DNA from: Amia ocellicauda
Lineage: Eukaryota > Chordata > Actinopteri > Amiiformes > Amiidae
Assembly (NCBI RefSeq): GCF_036373705.1
Contig: NW_027102659.1
Coordinates: 682,001 to 746,000 of the forward strand
Length of the DNA stretch: 64,000 bases
Direction of reading: 5' to 3'
The first letter of the stretch is position 1; each line of letters opens with the position of its first letter. The notes below the pieces were generated by a model. The model saw only the letters and a list, made by a program, of their open reading frames with translations, did no database searches and was not told where the DNA came from. Below are positions 53,322 to 64,000 of this stretch, in pieces. The translations under genes and the position numbers were made by a program.

Positions 53322-54413
53322 TTATAAGGATTGAATATCGCAAACCTGTTGTTCCGGGACCCAACTATTGAACTTTTCAGGCCATCCAAGCCATTTCATC
53401 AACACATATTTTTTCCGGTTCTGGGTTTTTTCAGCTAATATCTTTTCAACTCTGTATACACTGTCTTTACCCACAATAATTTTTTGTAACTCGGCTTCGT
53501 AAAACGTTCCTTCTATATCCTCCCCGTCATAGTCTTTTAACCGGTACACGGGTGGGTCTCTAGCCAACTGTTCGGTAACTGTAAAATATTCGTCAGAAAA
53601 TGTTTCTTCATAACCTTTGGCAAAAGTACTCCTTAGCTTTGAAACGCGAACCACATCACCGATGTTGAACTTATAAGTAGTTTTTCCCTTCTTAATAAAT
53701 GGTCCGTATAATTTTTTATAGACCTTAAAAGAATTACTTTGATCAACATCTTTAGGCTTCATTTTAATACTGGTGTGATACCCTTGGTTGTAAGCATCGA
53801 TAAAATCCTGAACTTTATCAAAATACTTGAACGTGTTGACCGCTGTAAAATATCTCCACATTTTGGTCTTTATGGTGCGGTTAAACCTCTCCACTACCGA
53901 TGCCCTAAGCTCATTACCGGTGGTGAAATGATGTATTTTGTGTCTCTTCAGTAGATTCTGAAATTCTCTGTTGAGAAACTCTTTTCCTTTATCAGTCTGC
54001 AGTTTTTTAGGACATCGACCCTGGGACAATATATCCTCAAAGGCCCTTGTCACCGCCCGACCTGTTTTATTATGTAGAATGCGAGCCCAGGCATATTTTG
54101 ATAACACATCGATACACATCAACATCAATTTGTGACCATTGTTATGTTTTGATAAATTTGACATATCGACTAGATCCATTTGCCATTGTGAGTCTATGTC
54201 AGTTGCATATACGCGGTTTCTTTTAAAGTTAATCCTGAGAGGTTTATGTAAGGTATAGGCGTCTTGTTCCCGTAACCATTCTGAAACAACCACATCATTA
54301 ACCTTCACTCCGGCCTCAGCGAGTCCTCTTTGAAAACCCTTCTTACCCGCCAAACCCCCAATCTTGGCTGGGTTGTAGTATAGTTCCTGCATTTGGGGAG
54401 CTTGCCGAGTCAT
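53322..54413 (-). CDS. rve integrase with chromodomain, copy D
   Basis: 363-residue open frame from the ATG of 'MTRQAPQM'. Asp, Asp, Glu core motifs, SH3-like 'KFNIGDVVRVSK' and chromodomain 'YVLMKWLGWPEKFNSW' all present. TATA at 54453-54460. With B, one of two best-preserved integrases. Confidence 0.93.
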   Translation of the reverse strand: MTRQAPQMQELYYNPAKIGGLAGKKGFQRGLAEAGVKVNDVVVSEWLREQDAYTLHKPLRINFKRNRVYATDIDSQWQMDLVDMSNLSKHNNGHKLMLMCIDVLSKYAWARILHNKTGRAVTRAFEDILSQGRCPKKLQTDKGKEFLNREFQNLLKRHKIHHFTTGNELRASVVERFNRTIKTKMWRYFTAVNTFKYFDKVQDFIDAYNQGYHTSIKMKPKDVDQSNSFKVYKKLYGPFIKKGKTTYKFNIGDVVRVSKLRSTFAKGYEETFSDEYFTVTEQLARDPPVYRLKDYDGEDIEGTFYEAELQKIIVGKDSVYRVEKILAEKTQNRKKYVLMKWLGWPEKFNSWVPEQQVCDIQSL

Positions 54414-54585
54414 TCTGCCAAATAACCACACAGACCCACACTATGCGCAAAGTTTTTATACAAGGTTTTTTATTCAACTTCAGGAGAGCAGATACCCCTT
54501 TTTAGACATTTGAGAAAAGTATAACATACACAACAATTTTTTCTACGGTCCAGACAAAAAGAAATCAGATGATTGGTTACTTGAT

Positions 54586-54984
54586 CTATATCAACAAATA
54601 TACCTGTTTCTTTATCTTGTAGGCACACACCTCAGTTACATATGTAAATAAAACAACAATATGACCTATTTTAAAAGTAAACAGAGGTGTATTAAACATG
54701 CTCAGTAAAAGGTCATACAGATGTTGATGAAATGGCCTAATATCATTCTTGGCCCCCTTGAGCGCTTCATCCCAGTGTTCGTACCCCCCGGTCTTTGTTA
54801 CAGCAGCCATTCACTTTTCCAGGTTTGAAAGTTGATCCTCATCGATGGTTAAATCTGTAGAGAAAAGGCTCGCGTTGGCTACTTTTCTGTCAAGCACATG
54901 GTGTAATAGCGCTCTCAGGTTAGCTGCAGAGTGTTGATGACAGAACCAGTTGCAGAAGCAGTCCAGAACATTCCCCATGTTCAA
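54586..54984 (-). pseudogene. accessory protein 1 (possible Bcl-2-like), copy D (broken)
   Basis: Collinear with 9452-9844. The C-terminal 74 residues with 'IGHIVVLFTYVTEVC' are open. Broken. Confidence 0.6.
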
Positions 54985-54990
54985 AGTCCC

Positions 54991-55839
54991 TTAGTTCAGG
55001 TCAGAGTCTGAATCAGTGGCGTAGATGTCGAATTCTTCGTCGCTGCCCCCAGCTTTAACTTCTTTACGGAAGAAATAAGCTTTTAGCTTGCCAGCGGTTT
55101 TTCTACTCGGCTCATCCAGGTCATTGAGCAGCTGCCCAAGTTTCTCTATTATAAACGGCTCCTTTTTCAGCTCCAGCAAAATCTCATCTATGATTTTCTG
55201 GACTTGTCCCACAGTGACATGTATGTGGGAGTAAGAGAGCGCCTTGATTAGTGCCGGTTTCAGCCACGGTTTGTTCAGTCTTCTGTAAAACACATTGAAA
55301 TAGAACAGGAAATAGTAACGGTCTGGTTCAAACAAACAACTGTGTCTCAACTGACTGGGGTGATTCACTTCACACCCCCGACAGACTTCTTTCAGAGCTC
55401 GGTCGATGAGAGCACTCAGAATATACACCAGGGTGCTTTTAACCACTCTGCTTACTTGGTCACATACCCCGGGCATAAATCCTGCGTCTTCATCACGCCC
55501 CCGGGACAGTCCGATGCTCATTGGGTCGCCTGGTGGTTTGTGGGGTGTTTCTCCATCCATTGGACTGACCCCCTCCTGAGACGCACAGACGGTAGACAGT
55601 TCGGCAAAATCGAGGCCCTCCATGAGCTCCAGAGGCTGGGGATCCCCGAGACTCATTTGGACATCCATCGCACCGCATGTTGTTTCGTCCTGAGGGACCG
55701 GGGTCTGAGGTCTTGGAGAGTAACCACAGTCAAAGGGTTCCAGAGTGTATACAAAATCTGGGGAATAGAACCAGGGGTGATCCCGGGTTTGAAGAGGCCT
55801 GTAGAGCCTGTCGACGTCCGCAGCTTTCGGGTAAGACAT
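54991..55839 (-). CDS. accessory protein 2 with Cys/His motif, copy D
   Basis: Open, about 282 residues. It differs from copy A by one amino acid and, by eye, about two bases over roughly 850, a measure of how recent the A/D duplication is. Confidence 0.65.
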   Translation of the reverse strand: MSYPKAADVDRLYRPLQTRDHPWFYSPDFVYTLEPFDCGYSPRPQTPVPQDETTCGAMDVQMSLGDPQPLELMEGLDFAELSTVCASQEGVSPMDGETPHKPPGDPMSIGLSRGRDEDAGFMPGVCDQVSRVVKSTLVYILSALIDRALKEVCRGCEVNHPSQLRHSCLFEPDRYYFLFYFNVFYRRLNKPWLKPALIKALSYSHIHVTVGQVQKIIDEILLELKKEPFIIEKLGQLLNDLDEPSRKTAGKLKAYFFRKEVKAGGSDEEFDIYATDSDSDLN

Positions 55840-55942
55840 TCTCTTTAATTTTAAACCATGAATGAATTGTTGCACCTTTTATCCTATCTCTTCACTACGT
55901 CACGACACACCGCCCTCTTAGAAGAGAGTAGCCCCTGAGCCG

Positions 55943-56347
55943 TCAGACCCCCCTCCAAAACCCCACACGTCGTCTGTCGTAGTTCTGCAAGCTTTCCCAT
56001 TCACACCTTTCAAAACCCTGAGTCGGAGACTCCATTTCGCATTCTCTTGGACCCTCTTGCAAGCCTTCTAGAGTCTTATCCACAAGCCCCAGATCTCTCC
56101 AGGCCATCACCTTCAACCAGTCCTCATAAGAGTATTCAATTACCGTCTCAAAAGGTTCCAACGTACCCTCCTTCTCTCCCAAAGCAAGAAGCTCCACTCC
56201 AACATAGCTGGGATCCCTTTTAAAGCGGTAACCCCGTCGAGCCCCCCAGAACAACACCCAGGAGCGTTCAATCTTCAAATTGGTGAGTACAGGAACCCTT
56301 GCCCGGGATTGTTTCTTGCGGGGTTTCATGTTGATGTCGCTGGACAT
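55943..56347 (-). CDS. accessory protein 3, copy D (shorter form)
   Basis: 134-residue frame sharing with copy A the form that is shorter than in B and C, a shared derived state linking A and D. Confidence 0.55.
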   Translation of the reverse strand: MSSDINMKPRKKQSRARVPVLTNLKIERSWVLFWGARRGYRFKRDPSYVGVELLALGEKEGTLEPFETVIEYSYEDWLKVMAWRDLGLVDKTLEGLQEGPRECEMESPTQGFERCEWESLQNYDRRRVGFWRGV

Positions 56348-56466
56348 GTTGAAGAAGCGGGATGTTTCAGAAGCTGAGAATTGAAGAGGTATTGCCTAAA
56401 AGAAGCGCGGGTTCTTAAATAGAGAGGAGAGTTTCGGGGCGTTGCCTTCAGAGGGGTGGGGGTATT

Positions 56467-56650
56467 TATGGGTGGCCTTGTTGTTCAGGGTTTTATGGGT
56501 GTACACTTTCTGACGGATATGACGTAGGAATAATTAAGGAAATAACTCTACCTAAAATCACGCCCCCCAATTATGACGTAGGAATATTAATAAGCTTAGG
56601 GCATACGTCATAACAAAATAGGCCGCGCCCAAAAAACCCTACTATCTACT
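56467..56650. repeat. right terminal inverted repeat, copy D
   Basis: 184 bp; followed by CTTATG (56651-56656) as in A, B and C. Confidence 0.92.
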
Positions 56651-56966
56651 CTTATGTAGTTGAAGGCGCAGTATAGCTCTCATAGTCTGGTGGTGACGGA
56701 AGACCACCAGCCGTTTGAACAAGCCATTCAGCATCACCTTGTTGGGTTAAGTGCAGGCACTGTCAGAGCGCAGGGCGTCCTGCCTTTGAAAGAGTTTCCG
56801 AAGTGTCCTGATGTGCCCTTTAGCAATGCCAAACAGGTCTGTGAAAATGGCATCATTTCGCGGCACTTCAGACGCCATCTCACAGTCTAGCCGACCTGAA
56901 ACGCCTGAGCCCGTTTTACCAGCAGGCTCCTACGGTAACCGTTTGAAGCAAGAGGTGGCGTTGTCA

Positions 56967-57039
56967 GTTTCCGTAGTGTAGCGGTTATCACATTCGCCTA
57001 ACGCGCGAAAGGTCCCCGGTTCGAAACCGGGCGGAAACA
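56967..57039 (+). tRNA. tRNA-Val (AAC)
   Basis: 73 nt, counterpart of 11833-11905 but with an intact T-arm (CCGGTTCGAAACCGG). One change in the D-arm end (CACATTCGCC). Likely able to fold and possibly functional. Confidence 0.83.
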
Positions 57040-57609
57040 GCCTGCTTTGGGCCGGCCCTTTTCGTCCTGCTTGCCCTCGTGGTTCCCCGCAGGCGGTGGG
57101 TGGCTTTTCTTCATTGGAGTGCCCGAAATCGGTGCTCTCAGAGCATCCGTCCGTCGACAGGTTGAAATTGTAAACGCTGGTGTAGCCACTTTTAATTAAA
57201 ATCTGATGATGATGATGATGATGTTGTTGTTGTTGTTGTTCTTGTTGTTCTTGTTGTCGTCGTAGTCGCCGTCATTATTATTGTTAAAGTAAAGCAGTAG
57301 TTAGATTTGTTGCTACCGTAAGGTGTAGAAGGCACAATAGCTCTGATAGTCTGGTGGTGAAGGAAGACCACCAGCCGTTTGAACAAGCCATTCAGCATCA
57401 CCTTGTTGGGCTAAGTGCAGGCACTGTCAGAGCGCAGGGCGTCCTGCCTTTGAAAGAGTTTCCAAAGTGTCCTGATGTGCCCTTTAGCAATGCAAAATAG
57501 GTCAGTGAAAATAGAAACCTTTATCTCACAGGCTGGCCCACGGGAAACGCCTGTGCGCGTTTTATCAGCCTGGTTCGATGGAAGCCATTCGAAACACCAG
57601 GACGAGTTG

Positions 57610-57682
57610 TTTTCCGTAGTGTAGTGGCTATCACGTTTGCCTCACACGCGAAAGGTCCCCGGTTCGAAACCGGGCGGAAACA
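57610..57682 (+). tRNA. tRNA-Val (CAC)
   Basis: 73 nt, anticodon CAC. The first base T breaks pair 1:72 and the anticodon stem has one T-G wobble (TTTGC/GCGAA). B-box intact. Confidence 0.78.
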
Positions 57683-58577
57683 ACCCGCGGTGCACGCGTG
57701 CCAGTGCCATGTTACCCGTCGCCTTCTCTCTGCCCCAAGGCCGGCCGTCGTTTTCTCTTCCTCGGAGTGGCAAGAAATCCTGACCTTAAAAACAAACGAT
57801 CGCAGAAGGGTAGCTTTGCGAGGCGCTGGAACTCACACTTTTAAAATCGATACATGTTGTAGCTGTTACAATACGACCGTAGCAGGATCAGCGACATTGC
57901 TGTTACTCTTATGTAGTCGAAGGCGCAGTATAGCTCTGATAGTCTGGTGGTGACGGAAGACCTCCAGCCGTTTGAACAAGCCATTCAGCATCACCTTGTT
58001 GGGCTAAGTGCAGGCACTGTCAGAGCGCAGGGCGACCTGCCTTTGATAGAGTTTCCTAAGTGTCCCGAAATCGGTGCACTCAGAGCGTCCGTCCGTCGAC
58101 AGGTTGAAATTGTAAACGCTGGTGTAGCCACTTTTAATTAAAATATGATGATGATGATGATGATGTTGTTGTTCTTGTTCTTGTTCTTGTTGTTGTTGTT
58201 GTTCTTGTTTTTCTTGTTGTCGTCGTGGTCGCCGTCATTATTATTGTTAAAGTAAAGCAGTAGTTAGATTTGTAGCTACCGTAAGGTGTAGAAGGCACAA
58301 TAGCTCTGTGATTGTCTGATGGTGGCACAAGACGAGCAGCAGCTGTTTGAACAAGCCATTGAGCATCACCTTGTTGGGGTAAGTGCAGGCACTGTCAGAG
58401 CGCAGGGCGTCCTGCCTTTGAAAGAGTTTCCAAAGTGTCCTGATGTGCCCTTTAGCAATGCAAAATAGGTCAGTGAAAATAGAAACCTTTATCTCACAGG
58501 CTGGCCCACGGGAAACGCCTGTGCGCGTTTTATCAGCCTGCTTCGATGGAAGCCATTCGAAACACCAGGACGGGTCG

Positions 58578-58650
58578 TTTTCCGTAGTGTAGTGGCTATC
58601 ACGTTTGCCTCACACGCGAAAGGTCCCCGGTTCGAAACCGGGCGGAAACA
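58578..58650 (+). tRNA. tRNA-Val (CAC)
   Basis: Identical in the tRNA body to 57610-57682, including the first-base T, as expected for a duplicated 968-base unit. Confidence 0.78.
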
Positions 58651-59545
58651 ACCCGCGGTGCACGCGTGCCAGTGCCATGTTACCCGTCGCCTTCTCTCTG
58701 CCCCAAGGCCGGCCGTCGTTTTCTCTTCCTTGGAGTGGCAAGAAATCCTGACCTTTAAAACAAACGATCGCAGAAGGGTAGCTTTGCGAGGCGCTGGAAC
58801 TCACACTTTTAAAATCGATACATGTTGTAGCTGTTACAATACGACCGTAGCAGGATCAGCGACATTGCTGTTACTCTTATGTAGTCGAAGGCGCAGTATA
58901 GCTCTGATAGTCTGGTGGTGACGGAAGACCTCCAGCCGTTTGAACAAGCCATTCAGCATCACCTTGTTGGGCTAAGTGCAGGCACTGTCAGAGCGCAGGG
59001 CGACCTGCCTTTGATAGAGTTTCCTAAGTGTCCCGAAATCGGTGCACTCAGAGCGTCCGTCCGTCGACAGGTTGAAATTGTAAACGCTGGTGTAGCCACT
59101 TTTAATTAAAATATGATGATGATGATGATGATGTTGTTGTTCTTGTTCTTGTTCTTGTTGTTGTTGTTGTTCTTGTTTTTCTTGTTGTCGTCGTGGTCGC
59201 CGTCATTATTATTGTTAAAGTAAAGCAGTAGTTAGATTTGTAGCTACCGTAAGGTGTAGAAGGCACAATAGCTCTGTGATTGTCTGATGGTGGCACAAGA
59301 CGAGCAGCAGCTGTTTGAACAAGCCATTGAGCATCACCTTGTTGGGGTAAGTGTAAGTCTTGTCATAGCTCAGGGCGTTCTTCCTTTGAAAGAGTTTCCA
59401 AAGTGTCCTGATGTGCCCTTGAGCAATGCAAAATAGGTCAGTGAAAATAGAAACCTTTATCTCACAGGCTGGCCCACGGGAAACCCCTGTGCGCGTTTTA
59501 CCAGCCGGCTTCGATGGGAGCCATTTGAAACACCAGGACGGGTCG

Positions 59546-59618
59546 GTTTCCGTAGTGTAGTGGCTATCACGTGCGCCTCACACGCGAAAGGTCCCTGGTT
59601 CGAAACCGGGCGGAAACA
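59546..59618 (+). tRNA. tRNA-Val (CAC)
   Basis: 73 nt with a perfect acceptor stem and anticodon CAC. The anticodon stem has TGCGC in place of TTCGC, losing one pair; the T-stem has one wobble. Confidence 0.8.
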
Positions 59619-60490
59619 ACCCGCGGTGCACGCGTGCCAGTGCCGTGTTACCCGTCGCCATCTCTCTGCTCCAAGGCCGGCCGTCGTTTTCTCTTCCTCG
59701 GAGTGGCAAGAAATCCTGACCTTGAGAACAAACGATCGCAGAAGGGTAGCTTTGTGAGGCACTGGAACTGACACTTTTAAAATCGATACATGTTGTTGCT
59801 GTTACAATACGACCGTAGCAGGATCGGCGACATTGCTGTTACTCTTATCTAGTTGAAGGCGCAGTATAGCTCTGATAGTCTGGTGGTGACGGAAGACCAC
59901 CAGCCGTTTGAACAAGCCATTCAGCATCACCTTGTTGGGCTAAACGCAGGCACTGTCAGAGCGCAGGTCGTCCTGCCTTTGAAAGAGTTTCCGAAGTGTC
60001 CCGAAATCGGTGCACTCAGAGCGTCCGTCCGTCGACAGGTTGAAATTGTAAACGCTGGTGTAGCCACTTTTAATTAAAATCTGATGATGATGATGTTGTT
60101 GTTGTTATTCTTGTTGTCGTCGTAGTCGCCGTCATTATTAATGTTAAAGTAAAGCAGTAGTTAGATTTGTTGCTACCGTAAGGTGTAGAAGGCACAATAG
60201 CTCTGATAGTCTGGTGGTGAAGGAAGACCACCAGACGTTTGAACAAGCCATTCAGCATCACCTTGTTGGGCTAAGTGCAGGCACTGTCAGAGCGCAGGGC
60301 GTCCTGCCTTTAAAAGAGTTTCCGAAGTGTCCTGATGTGCCCTTTAGCAATGCCAAACAGGTTAGTGAAAATGGCATCCTTTCGCCGCACTTCAGACGAC
60401 ATCTCACAGCCTAGCCGACCTGAAACACCTGAGCCCGTTTTACCAGCAGGCTTTAACGGTAACCATTTGAAGCAAGAGGCAGCGGTGTCA

Positions 60491-60563
60491 GTTTCCGTAG
60501 TGTAGCGGTTATCACGTTCGCCTAACGCGCGAAAGGTCCCCGGTTCGAAACCGGGCGGAAACA
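60491..60563 (+). tRNA. tRNA-Val (AAC)
   Basis: Counterpart of 14385-14457 and identical in sequence by eye; all stems paired, anticodon AAC, TTTT downstream. Confidence 0.9.
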
Positions 60564-61434
60564 GCCTACTGTGGGCTGGCCCTTTTCGTCATGCTTGCCC
60601 TCGTGGTTCCCCGGAGGCGGTGGGTGTCTTTTCTTCATTGGAGTGCCCGCAATCGATGCACTCAGAGCGTCCGTCCGTCGACAGGTTGAAATTGTAAACG
60701 CTGGTGTAGCCACTTTTAATTAAAATCTGATGATGATGATGATGATGATGTTGTTGTTGTTGTTCTTGTTGTTGTTGTTCTTGTTGTCATCGTGGTCGCC
60801 GTCATTATTATTGTTAAAGTAAAGCAGTAGTTAGATTTGTTGCTACCGTAAGGTGTAGAAGACAACAGTTGGTATGGCGTGTGATATCAAAACATTCAGA
60901 ATACTTTTAACCTATATAATTTATAAGCTTTGTAAAATAAACCCAAATATCTCTTTTGCGGGGATAAACGCTGTTCTGAGTAGTTTGTGACTTGTTTAAT
61001 ACCAAACAAAGCATCGCTATTAAAAAAAAAAAAAAATCACTGTAAAAGCGCTAGTTATTTTAGATCTTTATAGTTATTTTCTAGGCTCAGGTTGTTTTTT
61101 AGTGCTTATAAAGGCCTGAAATATTCTTAGTGGTTGTTGACTATAGGTCTTGATGCTTAAAAATGTTTTTTTGAGAGACCAAAAGGTTCTAATAAAAGTT
61201 TAGAGTAGAGAGGAGAGAGATCGTCTCCATCTTGGTTTCTATTTGAAATTTGATGCAGTGTCATTTTATTGGTTGGTTTTGATATGTTAATTGGTAACAG
61301 GGCGGCACAAAGGCCAGACCAGAACAATGCCTTACAAGCAGATCCGGCATGTGGCCATCAGTATAAGTATGAAGGTCTGGTCTTCAGCTCGACAGACTCA
61401 TACTTACCTTTCGATTTAAGACTAAAGATCAACA

Positions 61435-63475
61435 ATGTCCGGAAACAACATCAGCGATTCGATTTAAACGAGTTTTTAGGCAAGTCTTCAGATTATTTTC
61501 ATTGACTCAGAGCGTGTTGTGTGCATGTATTGTAAATAAGGCTATAACATCTGTTTTAAGTTCTGTAAAATTATTTTTCAGCCAGTCAACAGGAGTTCAT
61601 TTCCAACGCTGAGGAGATCATCTGGAACAACGACGGTAAGAATTTTGTGTTTGCGCTCATGGGTTCTTATGCATGGGTGTGTGTGGTTTTGAAGCGGCTC
61701 ATTAGAGTTATGAAAACGTTTTAATATATATTAATGCCGGTCTCTTTAATTACACAGAAACTATCGAAAGGCCTGTGATTAATGTCTCCGAGGATCGACC
61801 AAGAGAAGTGGTTATCCCTAGACAGGCTGTCTGCCGACCGGGTAAGAACTAAACCCCTGTTTGTTTGTATAACGATTCTGTAAGATGTTTGAGTCCAGTT
61901 TTGTTAATTTAAAAAAATTATCCTGTCTAACAGTATTAAGAAATGTGGTTCGAGACAACGAAAGGCCTTCCACATCGAGGGCTTGTTTCGTTTTACCTTC
62001 GAGAACCGTAACCTTTCAAGAATCTGAAAGGCCGTCAGCCCCGGTATCTGATAGCTGTGAGTATATATCTGCAGCCTGTTAGAGGTTAAAGCTTTTTATA
62101 AAGCGGTGTGGTTAAAGGTTAAACATGTCTCTTACCTTCACAGCGGTGCAAAAAGCTAAACCAGCCGAAAAACATAAGAAACGATTATTCTGTGGAGGTA
62201 AGTAAGATCTTTCAAACTTTAATGTTTTTAAAAGGGCTTTGTTTGCCCGTTGAGGGCTAATATTTAAGCGATGGGTGACCGTTTCCTGTAGGGCGGGGGG
62301 TTCTGGGAAAGATCTTTAGAAGTCCGGACAGGTCTAGGCTTGTTTCTGGGGAACGTGTTTAGAAATGACCGATTGCCGTACCGTCTGGTTAGGAAGTAAA
62401 GCCGTCCGAAAGGGTTTAGTAAGTTGTTTGGCTTATCTCCCGCTATTATACTTCTGTTTTAAAGTGGTTGTAGGAAAAGGCTTGAAGGTGTTCATTGTAT
62501 TTAATATTTAAACAGATCGTGAAAACGTTTGTGAAACAGGAAGTCCCGGGATCAGGAAGCGTTTACACTTGGAAGGTTCGTTTAAAAATGAAATGTTGTT
62601 GTGTGTGTGTGTGTTTTATTAACAATATTACAGTTTTTAAAGAAACATTTAAGAAACAGTTTATTTACAGCGGCTTCTCTGTTTTACATTTATTATCAAG
62701 TCCTAATAAATATATTGTCTGTAAATAATAAGGCGTTGTAGTGAATGTCTAAGGCTATTTTCAAAGGTCTAAAAAAGCTAAAGGTTTTGAATGTCCTGGA
62801 CATGTTGTTTTAAGTTTGATTTCTGTCGCCGTTTAAAGATGTAAATGTAATGTATATTTTTATTCTTCCCAAGACTCTTGGGATAGTCATTCTGTGAATG
62901 AGCTATTGATGACAATTACCCCGTCTAAGTGGGATCAAACATCTTCCCCGGTGAGATCACCGAGAGGATCCCCCACGGTGGTCTTGGAGACCCCCCAACA
63001 TCTACTCAGGCCACAGCCTTCTGGGGGTAATTCAACACCCCAGATTCAGCCCGCCGCATTGTCGGGCGGAACAAATACAGGCATCCAACAACCTCAGGGG
63101 TCGCCGTCAGTCAGGGCTGACACACCACCCAACGACGGCCTGGTTTCAACATCGTCCCCCCAGACCCGTTTCTTGGCTACAGAAACGCGGAACAGTACCC
63201 CGCGCTTGGCCAGGGTGTCACCGCAAAGGCCTTCTTGGTCTCCGTCCATGAGTATACACTCGCTCCTTGCCTCCTTCGACCGAGATTTACCGGAGCGACC
63301 ATCCTTTGAAGCTGAGCCAGGCCACCAGCCCCCGGAGCTTCTTCCTGAAGGTCGGCATGAGTTGCTACATACTTTGTTACAAAATCAAAGACTTGTGTTA
63401 GTGGGGCAAAACCTGGTGATAGAGAGCCAAAACACCCTTATTAATACCCTTACTAACGAATTGTACCGTATTTAA
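61435..63475 (+). CDS. left-end multi-exon gene, copy E
   Basis: Same splice-bounded blocks as in copy B, ending in the 193-residue last exon frame (62894-63475). The last exon has about two amino-acid differences from that of B. Confidence 0.58.
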
Positions 63476-63658
63476 TGTTTTAATAGACACAAAACGCCTT
63501 ACTATTGTGGGTTGTTGGAAAAATAAAAAATAAATTAAAAAATGTCCTGACTTGGTAAAAGAACTCACAAACTAAAGGATTATGAACAAGCTAGGGCCCC
63601 AAAAAGACCTTCCCGAGAGAACATCCCCGGCCCTGTTGTGAACTCCTCTGATGTCCCA

Positions 63659-64000
63659 ATGAACCTGGAACTATTACAAATGATAAATGATTTAAATAAC
63701 CCCCAATTACCACCGATAGAATGTGAATTAACAGAATTACCGGTGAACCCCGACCTGTTACAGATGGTCAATGATCTAAATAACCACCTCCCACCGGTAG
63801 CGCTTATAGAGGTTCACCCCCTAGTTCACCCCGATTTGTTTGAAATGGTGGAGGCTTTGGAGGAGCTACCCCGACCAAATTCTGCCCCTATTATAAATGA
63901 TTTGAAACAATTAGAACACAGGATGGCGGCAGAAGCAGCCATCACTATAGAGGAGGGTCTTGACATTAACCGGTTGGATATCTTTGAAGGACTTTTACAG
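63659..64000 (+). CDS. LLQM-repeat protein, copy E (cut by window end)
   Basis: First about 114 residues of the frame seen at 17553 in B, with all three internal repeats; continues beyond the window. Confidence 0.58.
   Translation, partial: MNLELLQMINDLNNPQLPPIECELTELPVNPDLLQMVNDLNNHLPPVALIEVHPLVHPDLFEMVEALEELPRPNSAPIINDLKQLEHRMAAEAAITIEEGLDINRLDIFEGLLQ

Larger units (their letters stand above)
50386..56650 (+). mobile_element. Polinton/Maverick (adintovirus-like) copy D, right part
   Basis: Right-hand portion only, from inside the protease gene to the right terminal repeat. The left boundary is a direct junction with a tRNA-Val satellite module (GTGCTAGTGC into ACACAGTG), with a few bases of shared sequence. 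It closely matches copy A (offset about 45.13 kb) rather than B or C. Broken, but with only a handful of interruptions in the part present. Confidence 0.92.
56651..60861. repeat. tRNA-Val satellite array 4
   Basis: Near-identical to array 1 but one CAC-type unit longer. tRNA loci at 56967, 57610, 58578, 59546 and 60491 are spaced 643, 968, 968 and 945 bases. The two 968-base units (57610-58577 and 58578-59545) are almost identical, so one was added recently. (GAT)n-(GTT)n tracts lie near 57206-57260, 58146-58215, 59114-59180, 60082-60105 and 60728-60785. No protein gene supported. Confidence 0.87.
60862..64000 (+). mobile_element. Polinton/Maverick (adintovirus-like) copy E, left part
   Basis: Begins at the same satellite junction as copy B and runs off the window. 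It contains the left non-coding region (60862-61434), the multi-exon gene and the start of the LLQM-repeat gene. Nearly identical to B over its length (offset about 46.1 kb). Too little is present to judge how broken it is. Confidence 0.92.

Overview
The window looks like vertebrate nuclear DNA, most likely from a teleost fish. The evidence is canonical vertebrate-type tRNA-Val genes, a Tc1-like DNA transposon of a type common in fish, GT-AG introns, AATAAA signals, and repeated copies of a Polinton/Maverick (adintovirus-like) element. I see no ordinary single-copy host protein gene.

Layout. Five stretches of one virus-like element alternate with four stretches of a tRNA-Val satellite. Copy A occupies 1-11516 and is cut by the window start. 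Copy B is 14756-30297 and lacks the left terminus. Copy C is 30917-46551 and has both terminal inverted repeats and a 6-bp target duplication. Copy D is 50386-56650 and holds the right half only. Copy E is 60862-64000 and runs off the window end. The satellite lies at 11517-14755, 30298-30916, 46552-50385 and 56651-60861. It holds 14 tRNA-Val genes or relics with anticodons AAC and CAC, plus one Tc1-like insertion at 49006-50190.

Element plan, best read from B and C. The plus strand carries a left-end gene of several short exons, a 272-residue protein with internal repeats, a protein-primed type family B DNA polymerase, a packaging-type ATPase, a small basic protein and a 247-residue Polinton-type protein. 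A convergent poly(A) zone follows. The minus strand then carries an adenain-like cysteine protease, the major capsid protein, a pX/pVI-like basic protein, a penton-like minor capsid protein and an rve integrase with a C-terminal chromodomain. Three accessory genes lie next to the right terminal repeat. Replication, packaging, virion maturation, capsid and integration functions are thus all represented. Every copy is a fossil: A, B and C each carry roughly ten interruptions and D a handful. No copy looks fully whole.

History. Every right end is followed by the same satellite bases (CTTATG then TAGTTG). The copies therefore come from one insertion that was later amplified with its flanks, not from separate insertions. 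The block A-satellite-B (left part) recurs about 45-46 kb downstream as D-satellite-E with very few differences, which points to a recent large tandem duplication. Such a repetitive locus is also at risk of assembly error.
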